Below are positions 1-7,230 of a stretch of 19,696 bases of DNA, piece by piece. A program made the translations under genes and the position numbers. The DNA is taken from contig CACWYF010000003.1 of NCBI GenBank assembly GCA_902765035.1, positions 1-19,696 of the forward strand. Reading direction: 5' to 3'. The notes under the pieces were generated by a model, which saw only the letters and a list, made by a program, of their open reading frames with translations, was not told where the DNA came from and did not search any database. Origin of the DNA: an uncultured Eubacteriales bacterium. Its GTDB lineage: Bacteria > Bacillota > Clostridia > Peptostreptococcales > Anaerovoracaceae. Numbering within the stretch: the first letter of the stretch is position 1; the number at the start of each line of letters is the position of its first letter.

Positions 1-107
1 TCTACTATTGTGTTCCAGCTGCCGCAGTACGAGCACTGTCCCTGCCATGAGAGGTACTCGTTGCCGCATTCGGTACACATATATACTGACTTCTGTTTCC
101 TGGCCAT
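1..107 (-). CDS. radA: DNA repair protein RadA, N-terminal fragment
   Basis: Only the first 35 codons are in the window; the gene runs off the left edge. The peptide begins MARKQKSVYMCTECG and carries the RadA/Sms zinc finger, CxxC followed by CSYC, with a typical WQGQCSYCGSWNT block after it. In the known family this C4 finger precedes a RecA-like ATPase and a Lon-like domain, and the protein drives branch migration during recombinational repair. The ATG at 107 is preceded by a modest AGGT-type ribosome binding site. It lies 64 bp downstream of the histidine kinase on the same strand, so it could be read through from that operon. The identification rests on the zinc finger alone but the pattern is highly characteristic. 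Confidence 0.9.
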   Translation of the reverse strand, partial: MARKQKSVYMCTECGNEYLSWQGQCSYCGSWNTIV

Positions 108-131
108 ATGACTTTACCTGTGGATTTAAAT

Positions 132-150
132 GGCGGCTGCAGGAGCCGCC
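132..150 (-). other. GC-rich hairpin between the kinase gene and radA
   Basis: GGCGGCT (132-138) and AGCCGCC (144-150) form a perfect 7-bp stem with a 5-nt loop. On the minus strand it follows the kinase stop codon and is followed by ATTTAAAT rather than a clean U-run, so it would be at best a weak terminator or a transcript-stabilising or processing hairpin ahead of radA. Confidence 0.5.
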
Positions 151-171
151 TTGAGTTAACTGTCTGTGATT

Positions 172-1680
172 CTATTTATCCGGGTCGGACGGGAGCTGTT
201 CATCAGCTTTGTCCTTTCCGTTCTTGTTCTTCGGCGAAGGCTTTCTTACTGTATCCAACTCGAACCAGAAGTCCGAACCTTTGCCTTCCTCGCTCTTTAC
301 GCCGTATTTTGCGCTGTGAAGATTGAGGATGCTCTTGGAGATCGCAAGACCAAGTCCGGTTCCTTCAATGTCCCGCTCGTGGTTGGCAGACGTCCTGTAA
401 TACTTGTCCCATACATGAGCCTGCTCATCAGACGGGATGCCTACTCCGTGGTCGATGCAGTGGAATGTGACCTTCTTGTTGCTTTTGACAAGTTTGATAT
501 CTATGAACTTGTTGTCTCCGGAATACTTGACTGCGTTCGAGACGAAATTGGTCATGACCTGCATGATCCTGCTCCTGTCTCCCATGACATATGCCGGCTT
601 GCAAGGATGGAAGTGCACTTCGTATCCCTTTGACGAGCCGAGCACCATGAAGCTCTCATATACGTCCTCCGCTGCTTCAGCAAGGTCGAATACTTCGCGG
701 TGCATCTCAACATTGTTGGACTGCAGATTGGAGACGGACAGCATGTCTGTTACGAGGCGGTTGAGCCTTTCTGTCTCGGATATTATTATCTGCAGGTCGG
801 CGTTCCTCTTTTCAGGATTGTCGCCGGAAATATCGATTATCTTTTCTGCGTATGACCTGATCATCGTCAGCGGAGTCTTGAGGTCGTGCGAAACGTTCGC
901 GAGGATCTCCCGCTGGTAGAAATCGGTCTTCTCCATCTCATATGAAGCCTTGTTCAGAGCACGGGCAAGCTCCTTGGTCTCGGTAAATGCAGCGCCGTCA
1001 AAACGCACGTTGTAGTTGCCCTGTGAGAGCTCTGTAGCCGATCTGGTCAGGTTCTCTATAGGCGAAGTTATCCGCCTTGAAAGAGCGTAGGCGAGGAAGC
1101 ATGCTACGGAAAGCAGAATGAACGTTATATATCCAAGCATGTTCTTCACTATTCTGATGGTTATCTGATCGGGATACAGCGGCGCTATTATATACAGCGA
1201 AGCGATATTGCGCCCTGATCCTATCCGGGACGCATAGACAAGGCGTGCCTGTGAATCTGAAGAAGCAACGTGCCGCGTTTCGGTGACACTTGCAGAATCT
1301 GTTGATGAAAGTCTGCTGTCGATTCTTGTAATATCGTTTTCAAAGCCGGCCTCTTCGGGGGAGATACCTGTACCATTGTACTCCACCATATTATCGAGGC
1401 CTTTCACCTGGATATATATGCCGTTGATCTCGGCAGTCTCGGCAGCATACTTGTCAAAACCATGCGTTCCCTTGAGATACTGTGCTTCGACCGCGTCAGC
1501 TGTACGGATGACCTCCTGTGTGCGCATCTTCTGGTAATAAGTATCCAGGAAGAAAGACGTCAGCACCCAGAGAAAGGCGACAAGAATCATGGCATACATC
1601 AGAAACGAAAACAGTGTCGTCATCTTGATGCTGCTTGTATCGAGCTTTTTCGGTTCGTTGAGGTTCTTGTCCGGTGACAT
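172..1680 (-). CDS. Membrane sensor histidine kinase (HAMP, HisKA, HATPase)
   Basis: This 502-residue protein is a classic two-pass sensor kinase. A short cytoplasmic N-terminus is followed by a membrane segment at about 22-45, an extracytoplasmic sensor region of roughly 135 residues, a second membrane segment at about 181-200, a HAMP linker (about 201-253), and the dimerisation domain with the phospho-acceptor H265 in NVSHDLKTP. The ATPase domain shows the N box around N378/N382, the G1 box DHGVGI (410-415) and the G2 box GTGLGL (440-445). The tail after about 478 is charged and probably disordered. It starts 5 bp after the response regulator stop, with an AAGGATAGGA ribosome binding site inside the regulator's end, so the two are co-transcribed. 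The architecture resembles PhoR/VanS-like kinases, but the signal cannot be inferred from the sensor region. Confidence 0.96.
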   Translation of the reverse strand: MSPDKNLNEPKKLDTSSIKMTTLFSFLMYAMILVAFLWVLTSFFLDTYYQKMRTQEVIRTADAVEAQYLKGTHGFDKYAAETAEINGIYIQVKGLDNMVEYNGTGISPEEAGFENDITRIDSRLSSTDSASVTETRHVASSDSQARLVYASRIGSGRNIASLYIIAPLYPDQITIRIVKNMLGYITFILLSVACFLAYALSRRITSPIENLTRSATELSQGNYNVRFDGAAFTETKELARALNKASYEMEKTDFYQREILANVSHDLKTPLTMIRSYAEKIIDISGDNPEKRNADLQIIISETERLNRLVTDMLSVSNLQSNNVEMHREVFDLAEAAEDVYESFMVLGSSKGYEVHFHPCKPAYVMGDRSRIMQVMTNFVSNAVKYSGDNKFIDIKLVKSNKKVTFHCIDHGVGIPSDEQAHVWDKYYRTSANHERDIEGTGLGLAISKSILNLHSAKYGVKSEEGKGSDFWFELDTVRKPSPKNKNGKDKADEQLPSDPDK

Positions 1681-1685
1681 CGGTC

Positions 1686-2363
1686 CTATCCTTCGTATTC
1701 GAACTTATATCCCACGCCTCTGAGTGTCACGATAAACTTTCTGTAAGGGCCGAGACTGTTGCGCAGATTCTTGACATGAGTGTCGATCGTACGGTCGTCT
1801 CCGAAGAAATCATATCCCCAGATGTCCGAGAGAAGTCTGTCTCTCGAAAGGGCGATGTTCTTGTTCTGTATCATGTAGAAAAGCAGATCGTACTCTTTCG
1901 GCGTCAGCTCTATGCGCTTCCCGTCAACGGATATTGTGCGTGCTGCAAAATTCACTTCGAGTCCGTCGAATCTCTCGATTGTCTGCGATGATTTGTCTGA
2001 TGCGTCCACACGGCTCAGAACTGCGTTGACTCTTGCCATGAGCTCCTTAGGGCTGAATGGCTTGACTACATAGTCATCGATGCCAAGCTCAAAACCGAAG
2101 AGCTTGTCGTACTCCTCACCGCGGGCTGAAAGCATGATCACCGGAATGTTCTTGATCTTCTGGATCTCCTTGACAGCACTGAATCCGTCAAGCTTAGGCA
2201 TCATGACATCCATTATGATCAGATCGTAATCATTCAGTTTGACCATGCCGATGGCGCTCATGCCGTCAGCAGCCTCTTCAGCAACATATCCGCTGAACTC
2301 AGCGTATTCCTTAATGACCTCGCGGATCTTATCTTCGTCATCTACTATAAGAAGTCTTTTCAT
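1686..2363 (-). CDS. OmpR/PhoB-family response regulator
   Basis: This 225-residue protein has a receiver domain (about 1-118) with the acidic pair D9/D10, phospho-acceptor D52 in IIMDVMMP, switch residue S79 and conserved K101 in VVKPFSP. A winged-helix DNA-binding domain follows (about 128-225), with the family motifs LTPKEYDLLFYM and THVKNLRNSL. It would be phosphorylated by the adjacent kinase and bind direct-repeat operators as a dimer. It is the first gene of the minus-strand operon, with an AAGGAG ribosome binding site about 8 bp before the ATG and an extended -10 promoter at 2410-2418. The target genes are unknown; the immediately downstream radA is one possibility. Confidence 0.96.
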   Translation of the reverse strand: MKRLLIVDDEDKIREVIKEYAEFSGYVAEEAADGMSAIGMVKLNDYDLIIMDVMMPKLDGFSAVKEIQKIKNIPVIMLSARGEEYDKLFGFELGIDDYVVKPFSPKELMARVNAVLSRVDASDKSSQTIERFDGLEVNFAARTISVDGKRIELTPKEYDLLFYMIQNKNIALSRDRLLSDIWGYDFFGDDRTIDTHVKNLRNSLGPYRKFIVTLRGVGYKFEYEG

Positions 2364-2409
2364 TCCATTAACTCCTTCTTTTGTCCGGGTTTATAAATCA
2401 ATTCAAAAA

Positions 2410-2418
2410 ATTATATCA
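2410..2418 (-). promoter_or_regulatory. Extended -10 promoter for the two-component operon
   Basis: On the minus strand this reads TGATATAAT, a perfect TATAAT hexamer with the TGn extension. The -35 region 17 bp further upstream is poor, which is typical of extended -10 promoters. It lies about 47 bp before the response regulator start codon. Confidence 0.65.
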
Positions 2419-2530
2419 CATACTGAGCAGGGGAGAAAATATTTGAAAGCAAAAGGTCCTGTAAAGTATAATGTGTTGGGCTTGTAAAATAATCGTCAGT
2501 GAGAGCATCATAATTTTTTCAAAAACAATA

Positions 2531-2559
2531 TTGACAACTGCATAGAGTAGGAGTACAAT
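2531..2559 (+). promoter_or_regulatory. carD promoter P1 (sigma-A type)
   Basis: TTGACA (2531-2536) is followed by a 17-bp spacer and TACAAT (2554-2559). The bases just upstream (about 2509-2530) are A/T-rich with T and A runs, as in an UP element. Start of transcription would be near 2566. Confidence 0.8.
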
Positions 2560-2578
2560 TTATTCTTTTTTTACCCCA

Positions 2579-2607
2579 TTGACATTTTCACGAGTTAAAT
2601 ATATAAT
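2579..2607 (+). promoter_or_regulatory. carD promoter P2 (perfect consensus)
   Basis: TTGACA (2579-2584), a 17-bp spacer and TATAAT (2602-2607) match the sigma-A consensus at all twelve positions. Start of transcription would be near 2614, only about 22 bp before the chosen carD start codon, giving a very short leader that still contains the AAGGGA ribosome binding site. Confidence 0.85.
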
Positions 2608-2635
2608 ACCAATGTATCAGAAGGGAAACAATCCA

Positions 2636-3115
2636 ATGCATAAATTCAGTATAGGCGACCACATTGTATATCCTATGTACGGTGCGGGCATCATCACAGA
2701 TATTGTGGAAAAAGATTTTCTGGGTGAAGCTCGGACTTATTATAGTGTGTCGCTTCCATACTCCCGCATGGAGGCTTCCGTCCCCGTGGACAATTGCGAG
2801 AAGCTCGGAGTCAGATCTATTATCGATAAGTCCAGAATCGCCGAGATCATCGAGGTCCTCAAGGGAGATACGGAGAAGATGAATCCCAACTGGAACAAGA
2901 GATACCGTGAGAACACCGAAAGGATGCAGACCGGCGATGTGCTCGAAGTAGCTGCGGTAGTCAGGAATCTGGTGAGGACGGACAGAGCCAAGCCTCTCTC
3001 CACCGGGGAGAAGAAACTCCTCGGAACCGCCAAGCAGATACTCGAGAGTGAGCTCATCTACTCGGGAGGGTACACGATGGAGGAAGCCGACCATTTGGTC
3101 GAATCGAATATATAA
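2636..3115 (+). CDS. CarD-family transcriptional regulator
   Basis: The 159-residue product begins MHKFSIGDHIVYPMYGAG, the conserved opening of the CarD/CdnL RNAP-interaction domain (a Tudor-like fold, about residues 1-60). A mostly helical C-terminal part with conserved basic and leucine residues follows (about 62-159). Family members bind the RNA polymerase beta subunit and stabilise open complexes, often at rRNA promoters and in stress. I chose the ATG at 2636 rather than the in-frame TTG at 2579 because an AAGGGA ribosome binding site lies at 2621-2626, the CarD domain begins here, and transcripts from promoter P2 would start after 2579. It is a single-gene unit with its own promoters and terminator. 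Confidence 0.95.
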   Translation: MHKFSIGDHIVYPMYGAGIITDIVEKDFLGEARTYYSVSLPYSRMEASVPVDNCEKLGVRSIIDKSRIAEIIEVLKGDTEKMNPNWNKRYRENTERMQTGDVLEVAAVVRNLVRTDRAKPLSTGEKKLLGTAKQILESELIYSGGYTMEEADHLVESNI

Positions 3116-3120
3116 GACTC

Positions 3121-3148
3121 CGGGCCGGAATACCGGCCCGTTTATTTT
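3121..3148 (+). terminator. Rho-independent terminator of carD
   Basis: CGGGCCGG (3121-3128), an AATA loop and CCGGCCCG (3133-3140) make a perfect 8-bp GC stem, followed by TTTATTTT. It starts 5 bp after the carD stop codon. Confidence 0.95.
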
Positions 3149-3200
3149 GCCCGTATCATCTGTACTGGCAGAAAAACAGTGAATACTGTCCAAATTCTCA

Positions 3201-3229
3201 TTGAAAGAAACTATACATTATTTTATAAT
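3201..3229 (+). promoter_or_regulatory. Promoter of ispF-proS
   Basis: TTGAAA (3201-3206), a 17-bp spacer and TATAAT (3224-3229) lie 36 bp before the ispF start codon and downstream of the carD terminator, so ispF-proS has its own sigma-A promoter. Confidence 0.85.
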
Positions 3230-3264
3230 GGCAAAAGGTATCGCTTAAACGGAAGGATATATCT

Positions 3265-3756
3265 ATGACTACAAGAGTAGGAACAGGATATGATGTTCAT
3301 AAGCTCGTCCCGGAAAGGGCTCTGATCCTATGCGGGACTCCAGTCCCCTATGAAAAGGGGCTTCTCGGCCACTCGGATGCCGATGTGGCAGCGCATGCCG
3401 TGATGGATGCACTGCTCGGTGCGGCAGGCCTCGGAGACATCGGAAGGCATTTTCCCGACAGTGACGAGAAATACAGAGGTGCGGATTCAATGAAACTCAT
3501 GGCTGAAGTCAGAGACATGATAGCCGGATCCGGCGAGGAGGTCAGCATAAATAATGTCGATGTGACCATAATCGCACAGGCCCCCAGGCTTGCGCCGTAT
3601 AACGAACAGATGAGACAAAACTTAGCAGATACGCTCGGGATACCTCTTTCAAGAGTGAATGTCAAAGCGACAACGGAGGAAGGACTCGGGTTTACAGGCA
3701 GGGGCGAAGGCATAGCCGCGATCGCGACCTGCGCAATAGAAGGGAGATTTGAATAA
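3265..3756 (+). CDS. ispF: 2-C-methyl-D-erythritol 2,4-cyclodiphosphate synthase
   Basis: The 163-residue length is normal for IspF. Metal ligands are visible as D10 and H12 in GYDVH and H44 in AAHAVMD; GHSDADV (35-41) and the [16 protein letters not shown] motif near the C-terminus form the substrate pocket. The enzyme cyclises 4-diphosphocytidyl-methylerythritol 2-phosphate, releasing CMP, in the MEP isoprenoid pathway; it works as a cytosolic trimer. A GGAAGGA ribosome binding site precedes the ATG. Its stop overlaps the proS start by one base (TAATG), indicating translational coupling. The usual partner ispD is not adjacent in this window. Confidence 0.97.
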   Translation: MTTRVGTGYDVHKLVPERALILCGTPVPYEKGLLGHSDADVAAHAVMDALLGAAGLGDIGRHFPDSDEKYRGADSMKLMAEVRDMIAGSGEEVSINNVDVTIIAQAPRLAPYNEQMRQNLADTLGIPLSRVNVKATTEEGLGFTGRGEGIAAIATCAIEGRFE

Positions 3757-5534
3757 TGAGATTATCTAAGAACCACCTTAAGACTCTTCGTGAGGCACCA
3801 GCTGATGCAGTACTCGAGAGCCACAAGCTGCTTGTAAGAGCAAACATGATCAAGCAGGAAGCTGCTGGAATCTATATGTATCCGAAGCTGGGCTGGAGAA
3901 CTGTAAGAAAGATCGAGCAGATCGTCAGAGAAGAAATGGACTACATCGACTGCCAGGAGATCTACATGCCGCACGTCAACCCTGCTGAGCTCTGGCAGGA
4001 GACAGGAAGATGGTATGCATACGGACCTGAACTCTGGAGAATCAAGGACCGTAACGGCAACGACTTCATCCTGAACCCTACCTGCGAAGAGATCTTCACA
4101 GACTTTGTCCGCAAAGAGTGGTCATCATACAAGGAGCTCCCGTTCTCACTGTACCACATCCAGTTCAAGTACAGAGACGAGTCCCGTCCGAGATACGGAC
4201 TTCTGAGAACAAGAGAGTTCATCATGAAGGATGCGTATACATTCGACGCTACACCTGAGGATATGGATATCGCATACATGAGACAGTATCATGCATACGA
4301 GAAGATATTCACAAGATGTGACCTCGATTACAGAATCGTAGAGGCTGACAACGGCCCTATCGGCGGCAGCCTTTCACACGAGTTCTCCGCGCTCTCTGAC
4401 TGGGGTGAATCAGATATCCTGTACTGCGACAACTGCGGAATGGCAGCTACAGTAGAGAGAGCTGAATTCACAGACGAGAAGCCTGTAGAGGAAGAGATGA
4501 AGCCGACTGAGGTCGTATTCACACCTGGAACCAAGACCATCGAGGATGTCTGCAATTATCTGAACCTCCCTGTTGAGAAGTCCATCAAGGCTCTTATGTT
4601 CACTACATATGATGATGATCTGCAGCCTAAGGATTACGTCACATGCTTCATCAGAGGCGACAGACAGCTCAACATGATCAAGCTCGTAAACGCTCTCAAC
4701 ATTCCTGAGCACTACATCGAGTTCTCCGATGAGACAGTTGCAGGCCCTGCAACAGGCAGCGTTGCCGGATTCACAGGCCCTGTAGGACTCAAGAACTGCA
4801 TCGTAGTAGTAGACTCCGAGCTCGTAGGAACAGTTAACATGTGCGCAGGCGCCAACCAGGAAGACCACCACATGCTGAACGTATGCTACGGCAGAGATTA
4901 CACAGGTGACATCGTTACAGATATCAAGACACTTCAGGAAGGAGATCCATGTCCGCACTGCGGCAAGCCGGTCAAGTTCAGAAGAGGTATCGAGGTCGGA
5001 CAGGTATTCAAGCTGGGACTCAAGTATTCCGAGAGCATGAATGCTACATTCAAGGATGAGAAGGGTGTGGATCACCCTTACTGGATGGGCTGCTACGGAA
5101 TCGGTATCACAAGAACCATGCAGGCTATCGTAGAGCAGCACCATGATGAAAAGGGTATCATCTGGCCTATCGCTACAGCTCCATACCATGTCATCGTAAC
5201 TGTTATCAAGCCTAAGGATGAGGTACAGCTGAATATGGCTTATGACATCGAGAAGAAGCTCGAGTCCATGGGCGTTGAAGTAATGGTAGATGACCGTGAC
5301 GAGAGACCTGGAGTCAAGTTCAACGATGCTGACCTGATCGGAATCCCAATCAGGATCACAGTAGGAAAGCTTGCCGGAGAGGGCAAAGTCGAGTACAAGC
5401 TCCGCCGCGAGGATGCTCACGAGGTAATGACTGTAGAGGAGGCTATCGCTAAGGCTAAGGCTCTTGTTGATCTCGAGGGAGATGGAAGATGCTTCTTCTC
5501 AAGACTTTCTGAGGAGACAATGAACGCTCACTAA
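3756..5534 (+). CDS. proS: Prolyl-tRNA synthetase, bacterial type with editing insert
   Basis: This 592-residue class II synthetase charges tRNA-Pro. Motif 2 is visible at about 137-163 (YRDESRPRYGLLRTREF). The bacterial INS editing domain sits between two CxxC pairs, C224/C227 and C399/C402, and contains the GDRQLN signature (compare GDxELN), suggesting it can clear Ala-tRNA-Pro. Motif 3 is GCYGIGITRTMQA, and the C-terminal anticodon-binding domain follows. A short tail after DLEGDGRC extends slightly beyond the common E. coli length of about 570. Translation is probably coupled to ispF through the one-base overlap, with an AGGGAG ribosome binding site in the ispF end. The codon choice is strongly biased, as expected for a highly expressed gene. 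Confidence 0.98.
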   Translation: MRLSKNHLKTLREAPADAVLESHKLLVRANMIKQEAAGIYMYPKLGWRTVRKIEQIVREEMDYIDCQEIYMPHVNPAELWQETGRWYAYGPELWRIKDRNGNDFILNPTCEEIFTDFVRKEWSSYKELPFSLYHIQFKYRDESRPRYGLLRTREFIMKDAYTFDATPEDMDIAYMRQYHAYEKIFTRCDLDYRIVEADNGPIGGSLSHEFSALSDWGESDILYCDNCGMAATVERAEFTDEKPVEEEMKPTEVVFTPGTKTIEDVCNYLNLPVEKSIKALMFTTYDDDLQPKDYVTCFIRGDRQLNMIKLVNALNIPEHYIEFSDETVAGPATGSVAGFTGPVGLKNCIVVVDSELVGTVNMCAGANQEDHHMLNVCYGRDYTGDIVTDIKTLQEGDPCPHCGKPVKFRRGIEVGQVFKLGLKYSESMNATFKDEKGVDHPYWMGCYGIGITRTMQAIVEQHHDEKGIIWPIATAPYHVIVTVIKPKDEVQLNMAYDIEKKLESMGVEVMVDDRDERPGVKFNDADLIGIPIRITVGKLAGEGKVEYKLRREDAHEVMTVEEAIAKAKALVDLEGDGRCFFSRLSEETMNAH

Positions 5535-5556
5535 TCTTTGAGAAAAAGCGCTGAAC

Positions 5557-5576
5557 GCTTATCAGTCCTGATAAGC
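5557..5576. repeat. 20-bp perfect palindrome after proS
   Basis: GCTTATCAG and CTGATAAGC are perfect inverted arms separated by only TC. It lies 22 bp after the proS stop and about 60 bp before the terminator. The tiny centre makes it look more like a dimeric protein site than a terminator; no U-run follows. Confidence 0.6.
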
Positions 5577-5636
5577 ATCGGTGTACTGTTCTCATAACGG
5601 CTTTCAGCCGGAATCCGGAACAGATAATAAACAAGT

Positions 5637-5678
5637 GCTGCAGATATGCCTGCTTCGGGCACATCTGCAGCTTTTTTT
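5637..5678 (+). terminator. Rho-independent terminator of ispF-proS
   Basis: GCTGCAGATATGCC (5637-5650) pairs with GGGCACATCTGCAGC (5657-5671) with a single internal mismatch and a short loop, followed by seven T residues (5672-5678). This strongly separates proS from the downstream chromate-transporter genes. Confidence 0.95.
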
Positions 5679-5763
5679 ATGCAAAAGGGATTACGGTGCG
5701 GCGCGGGAAGGCATAAGAAAACATAAGAAAAAATCAAGTGCTGATGCTCCTAATATACAGATG

Positions 5764-5962
5764 TGGCGTAAAAATGACAAATCTTCATGACTTTACGCCA
5801 ATGCGCAGCATTCCGCTATGGCGTAAAACCGTTCGTAATAGTATAATTTACGCCACGGAGACGGCAAAAGATGGCGTGATTTTGCCTGTAAATACTATTT
5901 ATACGCCAATTAATGTGCGCGCTGATGGCGTAGAAGATACCGTTTCAACGGGAATTACGCCA
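5764..5962. repeat. Array of four 37-bp inverted-repeat units (period about 54 bp)
   Basis: Eight copies of a 9-bp word alternate in orientation. Forward copies (TGGCGTAAA or close) start at 5764, 5819, 5872 and 5926; reverse copies (TTTACGCCA or close) start at 5792, 5847, 5900 and 5954. Each forward-to-reverse pair spans exactly 37 bp (9+19+9): 5764-5800, 5819-5855, 5872-5908 and 5926-5962. The linkers between pairs vary (18, 16, 17 bp), so the 37-bp pair is the conserved unit. Units 1 and 2 have perfect arms; units 3 and 4 keep the TGGCGT/ACGCCA core. The 19-bp interiors differ, though units 2 and 3 share a GTAAtA-like segment. The array ends 30 bp before the first transporter start codon. 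A TATAAT at 5842-5847 lies between half-sites without a good -35. The 85 bp between the upstream terminator and the array show no clear gene. Function is unknown; an operator array or a series of RNA hairpins are both possible. Confidence 0.85.
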
Positions 5963-5992
5963 AATTGCTCAGGGCGCATCAGGATGCAGACC

Positions 5993-6625
5993 ATGAACAT
6001 ACTGACTGAACTTTTTATCTTATTCTTCAAACTCGGAGCCTTCACCATCGGAGGCGGCGTTGCTATGCTTCCATTGCTGCAGAACACCCTGATACATGAG
6101 AAGAAGTGGTTCAGTGAGGAAGAGTTCGTGGATATAGTTGCGGTGTGCCAGAGTCTGCCGGGTGTCATTGCGATCAACATGGCTACATACGTCGGATATA
6201 AGAAGAAGGGTTTCCTTGGATCTCTGATATCCACGATAGGAGTCGTGCTGCCGTCATTCGTAATGATTCTTCTTATCGCAACGTTCATCTCCAACCTCGG
6301 GGATAACCGGATCGTGATGGGCGCTATGGCGGGACTCAGAGCAGCAGCACTGGGACTTGTAGTGGTCGCAGTCATCCAGCTGTCCTCGGCTGTGTTCAAA
6401 GGCAAATGGACGATAATTGCTGCGGTGCTGAGCTTCGTGCTCATAGCAGTATTCAGGATCAATACGGCATATGTCATACTACTGTTCGTCATTCTCGGGA
6501 TAGCGAGTGCGACTGTCGGCGGCAGACTGAAGAAAAACACTGCTGAAGAAGCGAAAACTGAAGAGGCAGGGATGACAGATGGAAGGAAGCCTTCTGAAGA
6601 CGGAACGGAAGGAGGCGGCAGATGA
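5993..6625 (+). CDS. Chromate-transporter-family membrane protein, first half-size subunit
   Basis: The 210-residue product is a short-chain member of the CHR family (one transporter domain). It begins MNILTELFILFFKLG and shows the family motifs FTIGGGVAMLPLL and QSLPGVIAINMATYVGY, with about five hydrophobic membrane segments and a charged, probably cytoplasmic C-terminal tail after about 180. Paired short CHR proteins act together in some bacteria and long CHR proteins are fusions of the two; chromate efflux is documented for some members, but the natural substrate here is not shown. I chose the ATG at 5993 because AGGA lies 8 bp upstream and the conserved domain starts at once; the frame stays open back to 5738 through the repeat array. 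It overlaps the next gene by 4 bp (ATGA). Confidence 0.92.
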   Translation: MNILTELFILFFKLGAFTIGGGVAMLPLLQNTLIHEKKWFSEEEFVDIVAVCQSLPGVIAINMATYVGYKKKGFLGSLISTIGVVLPSFVMILLIATFISNLGDNRIVMGAMAGLRAAALGLVVVAVIQLSSAVFKGKWTIIAAVLSFVLIAVFRINTAYVILLFVILGIASATVGGRLKKNTAEEAKTEEAGMTDGRKPSEDGTEGGGR

Positions 6626-7230
6626 TATTCTGGAAACTCTTTATAAGTTTTGTCAAAGTCGGGCTCCTCGGGTTCGGAGGCGGACTGGCCATAGTAAGGC
6701 TTATCTATGACAGCATACAGCCTTTTGTCGACATGACGCCTGAGATGTTCGCCAACATAGTTGCGATATCCCAGATCACGCCGGGACCGCTTGCAGTAAA
6801 TACGGCTACCTATGTCGGATATGAGACGGCAGGTATTGGCGGCGCGGCATCGGCTACGTTCGGTGTCATCCTGCCTGCATTCATAATAGTCAGCATAGTC
6901 GCCCGGATGATACAGCAGTTCAAGGACAGCTGGGCCGTCCAGGGGGCTCTCACCGGAATAAGGCCGGCGACTATGGGGCTCATCGGAGCCGCGATAGTAA
7001 CGCTGATCGTTCCGTCCATAGCGGGCGATACAAGGCTGGGGACAGGGCTTCTCAGAAGCCTCGGAGCGGATATGTCGGGAGGCATAGGCGGCCTCATAAC
7101 GGGGTGTCCGGTCGATATAATAGCAATACTAATTGTGGCGGCAACGGTCATCCTCATGACTAAATATAAGAAGAGTCCGTTCATAGTGCTGATTATAATG
7201 GGATGCATCGGGGCGGTACTTGGTGTATAA
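6622..7230 (+). CDS. Chromate-transporter-family membrane protein, second half-size subunit
   Basis: The 202-residue product is a second short-chain CHR protein, with FVKVGLLGFGGGLAIV and QITPGPLAVNTATYVGY as family motifs and several hydrophobic segments through to the C-terminus. The ATG overlaps the previous stop as ATGA, and a GGAGGCGG ribosome binding site lies inside the upstream gene, so the two are translated together. This fits the known arrangement of two non-identical half-size subunits that probably form one transporter. It keeps the PGP motif that the first subunit has changed to PGV. No Lrp-type or other regulator gene is adjacent, unlike some described CHR pairs, which makes the upstream repeat array the most likely control region. 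Confidence 0.92.
   Translation: MIFWKLFISFVKVGLLGFGGGLAIVRLIYDSIQPFVDMTPEMFANIVAISQITPGPLAVNTATYVGYETAGIGGAASATFGVILPAFIIVSIVARMIQQFKDSWAVQGALTGIRPATMGLIGAAIVTLIVPSIAGDTRLGTGLLRSLGADMSGGIGGLITGCPVDIIAILIVAATVILMTKYKKSPFIVLIIMGCIGAVLGV

Noticed and set aside
132..150. Strong terminator for the two-component operon
   Set aside because: The stem is good but the following minus-strand sequence, ATTTAAAT, is not a proper U-run.
2579..2635. TTG start giving CarD 19 extra residues
   Set aside because: That codon lies inside the -35 hexamer of promoter P2, has no ribosome binding site, and the CarD domain begins at the ATG at 2636.
4410..5420. 336-residue open frame antisense to proS
   Set aside because: It is a shadow produced by biased codon use in proS; the composition is unlike a real protein and there is no start signal. 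The same holds for 16470-17303 opposite rpoB and 9436-10239 opposite pgeF.
5764..5962. CRISPR array reading of the repeats
   Set aside because: The repeated word is only 9 bp and alternates in orientation with 16-19-bp intervals; CRISPR repeats are longer, same-direction and near-identical. No cas gene is nearby.
5738..5992. An 85-residue N-terminal extension of the first chromate-transporter gene
   Set aside because: The frame is open, but the array spacing (55, 53, 54 bp) does not keep a reading frame, the translated part resembles no transporter sequence, and a good ribosome binding site stands before 5993.
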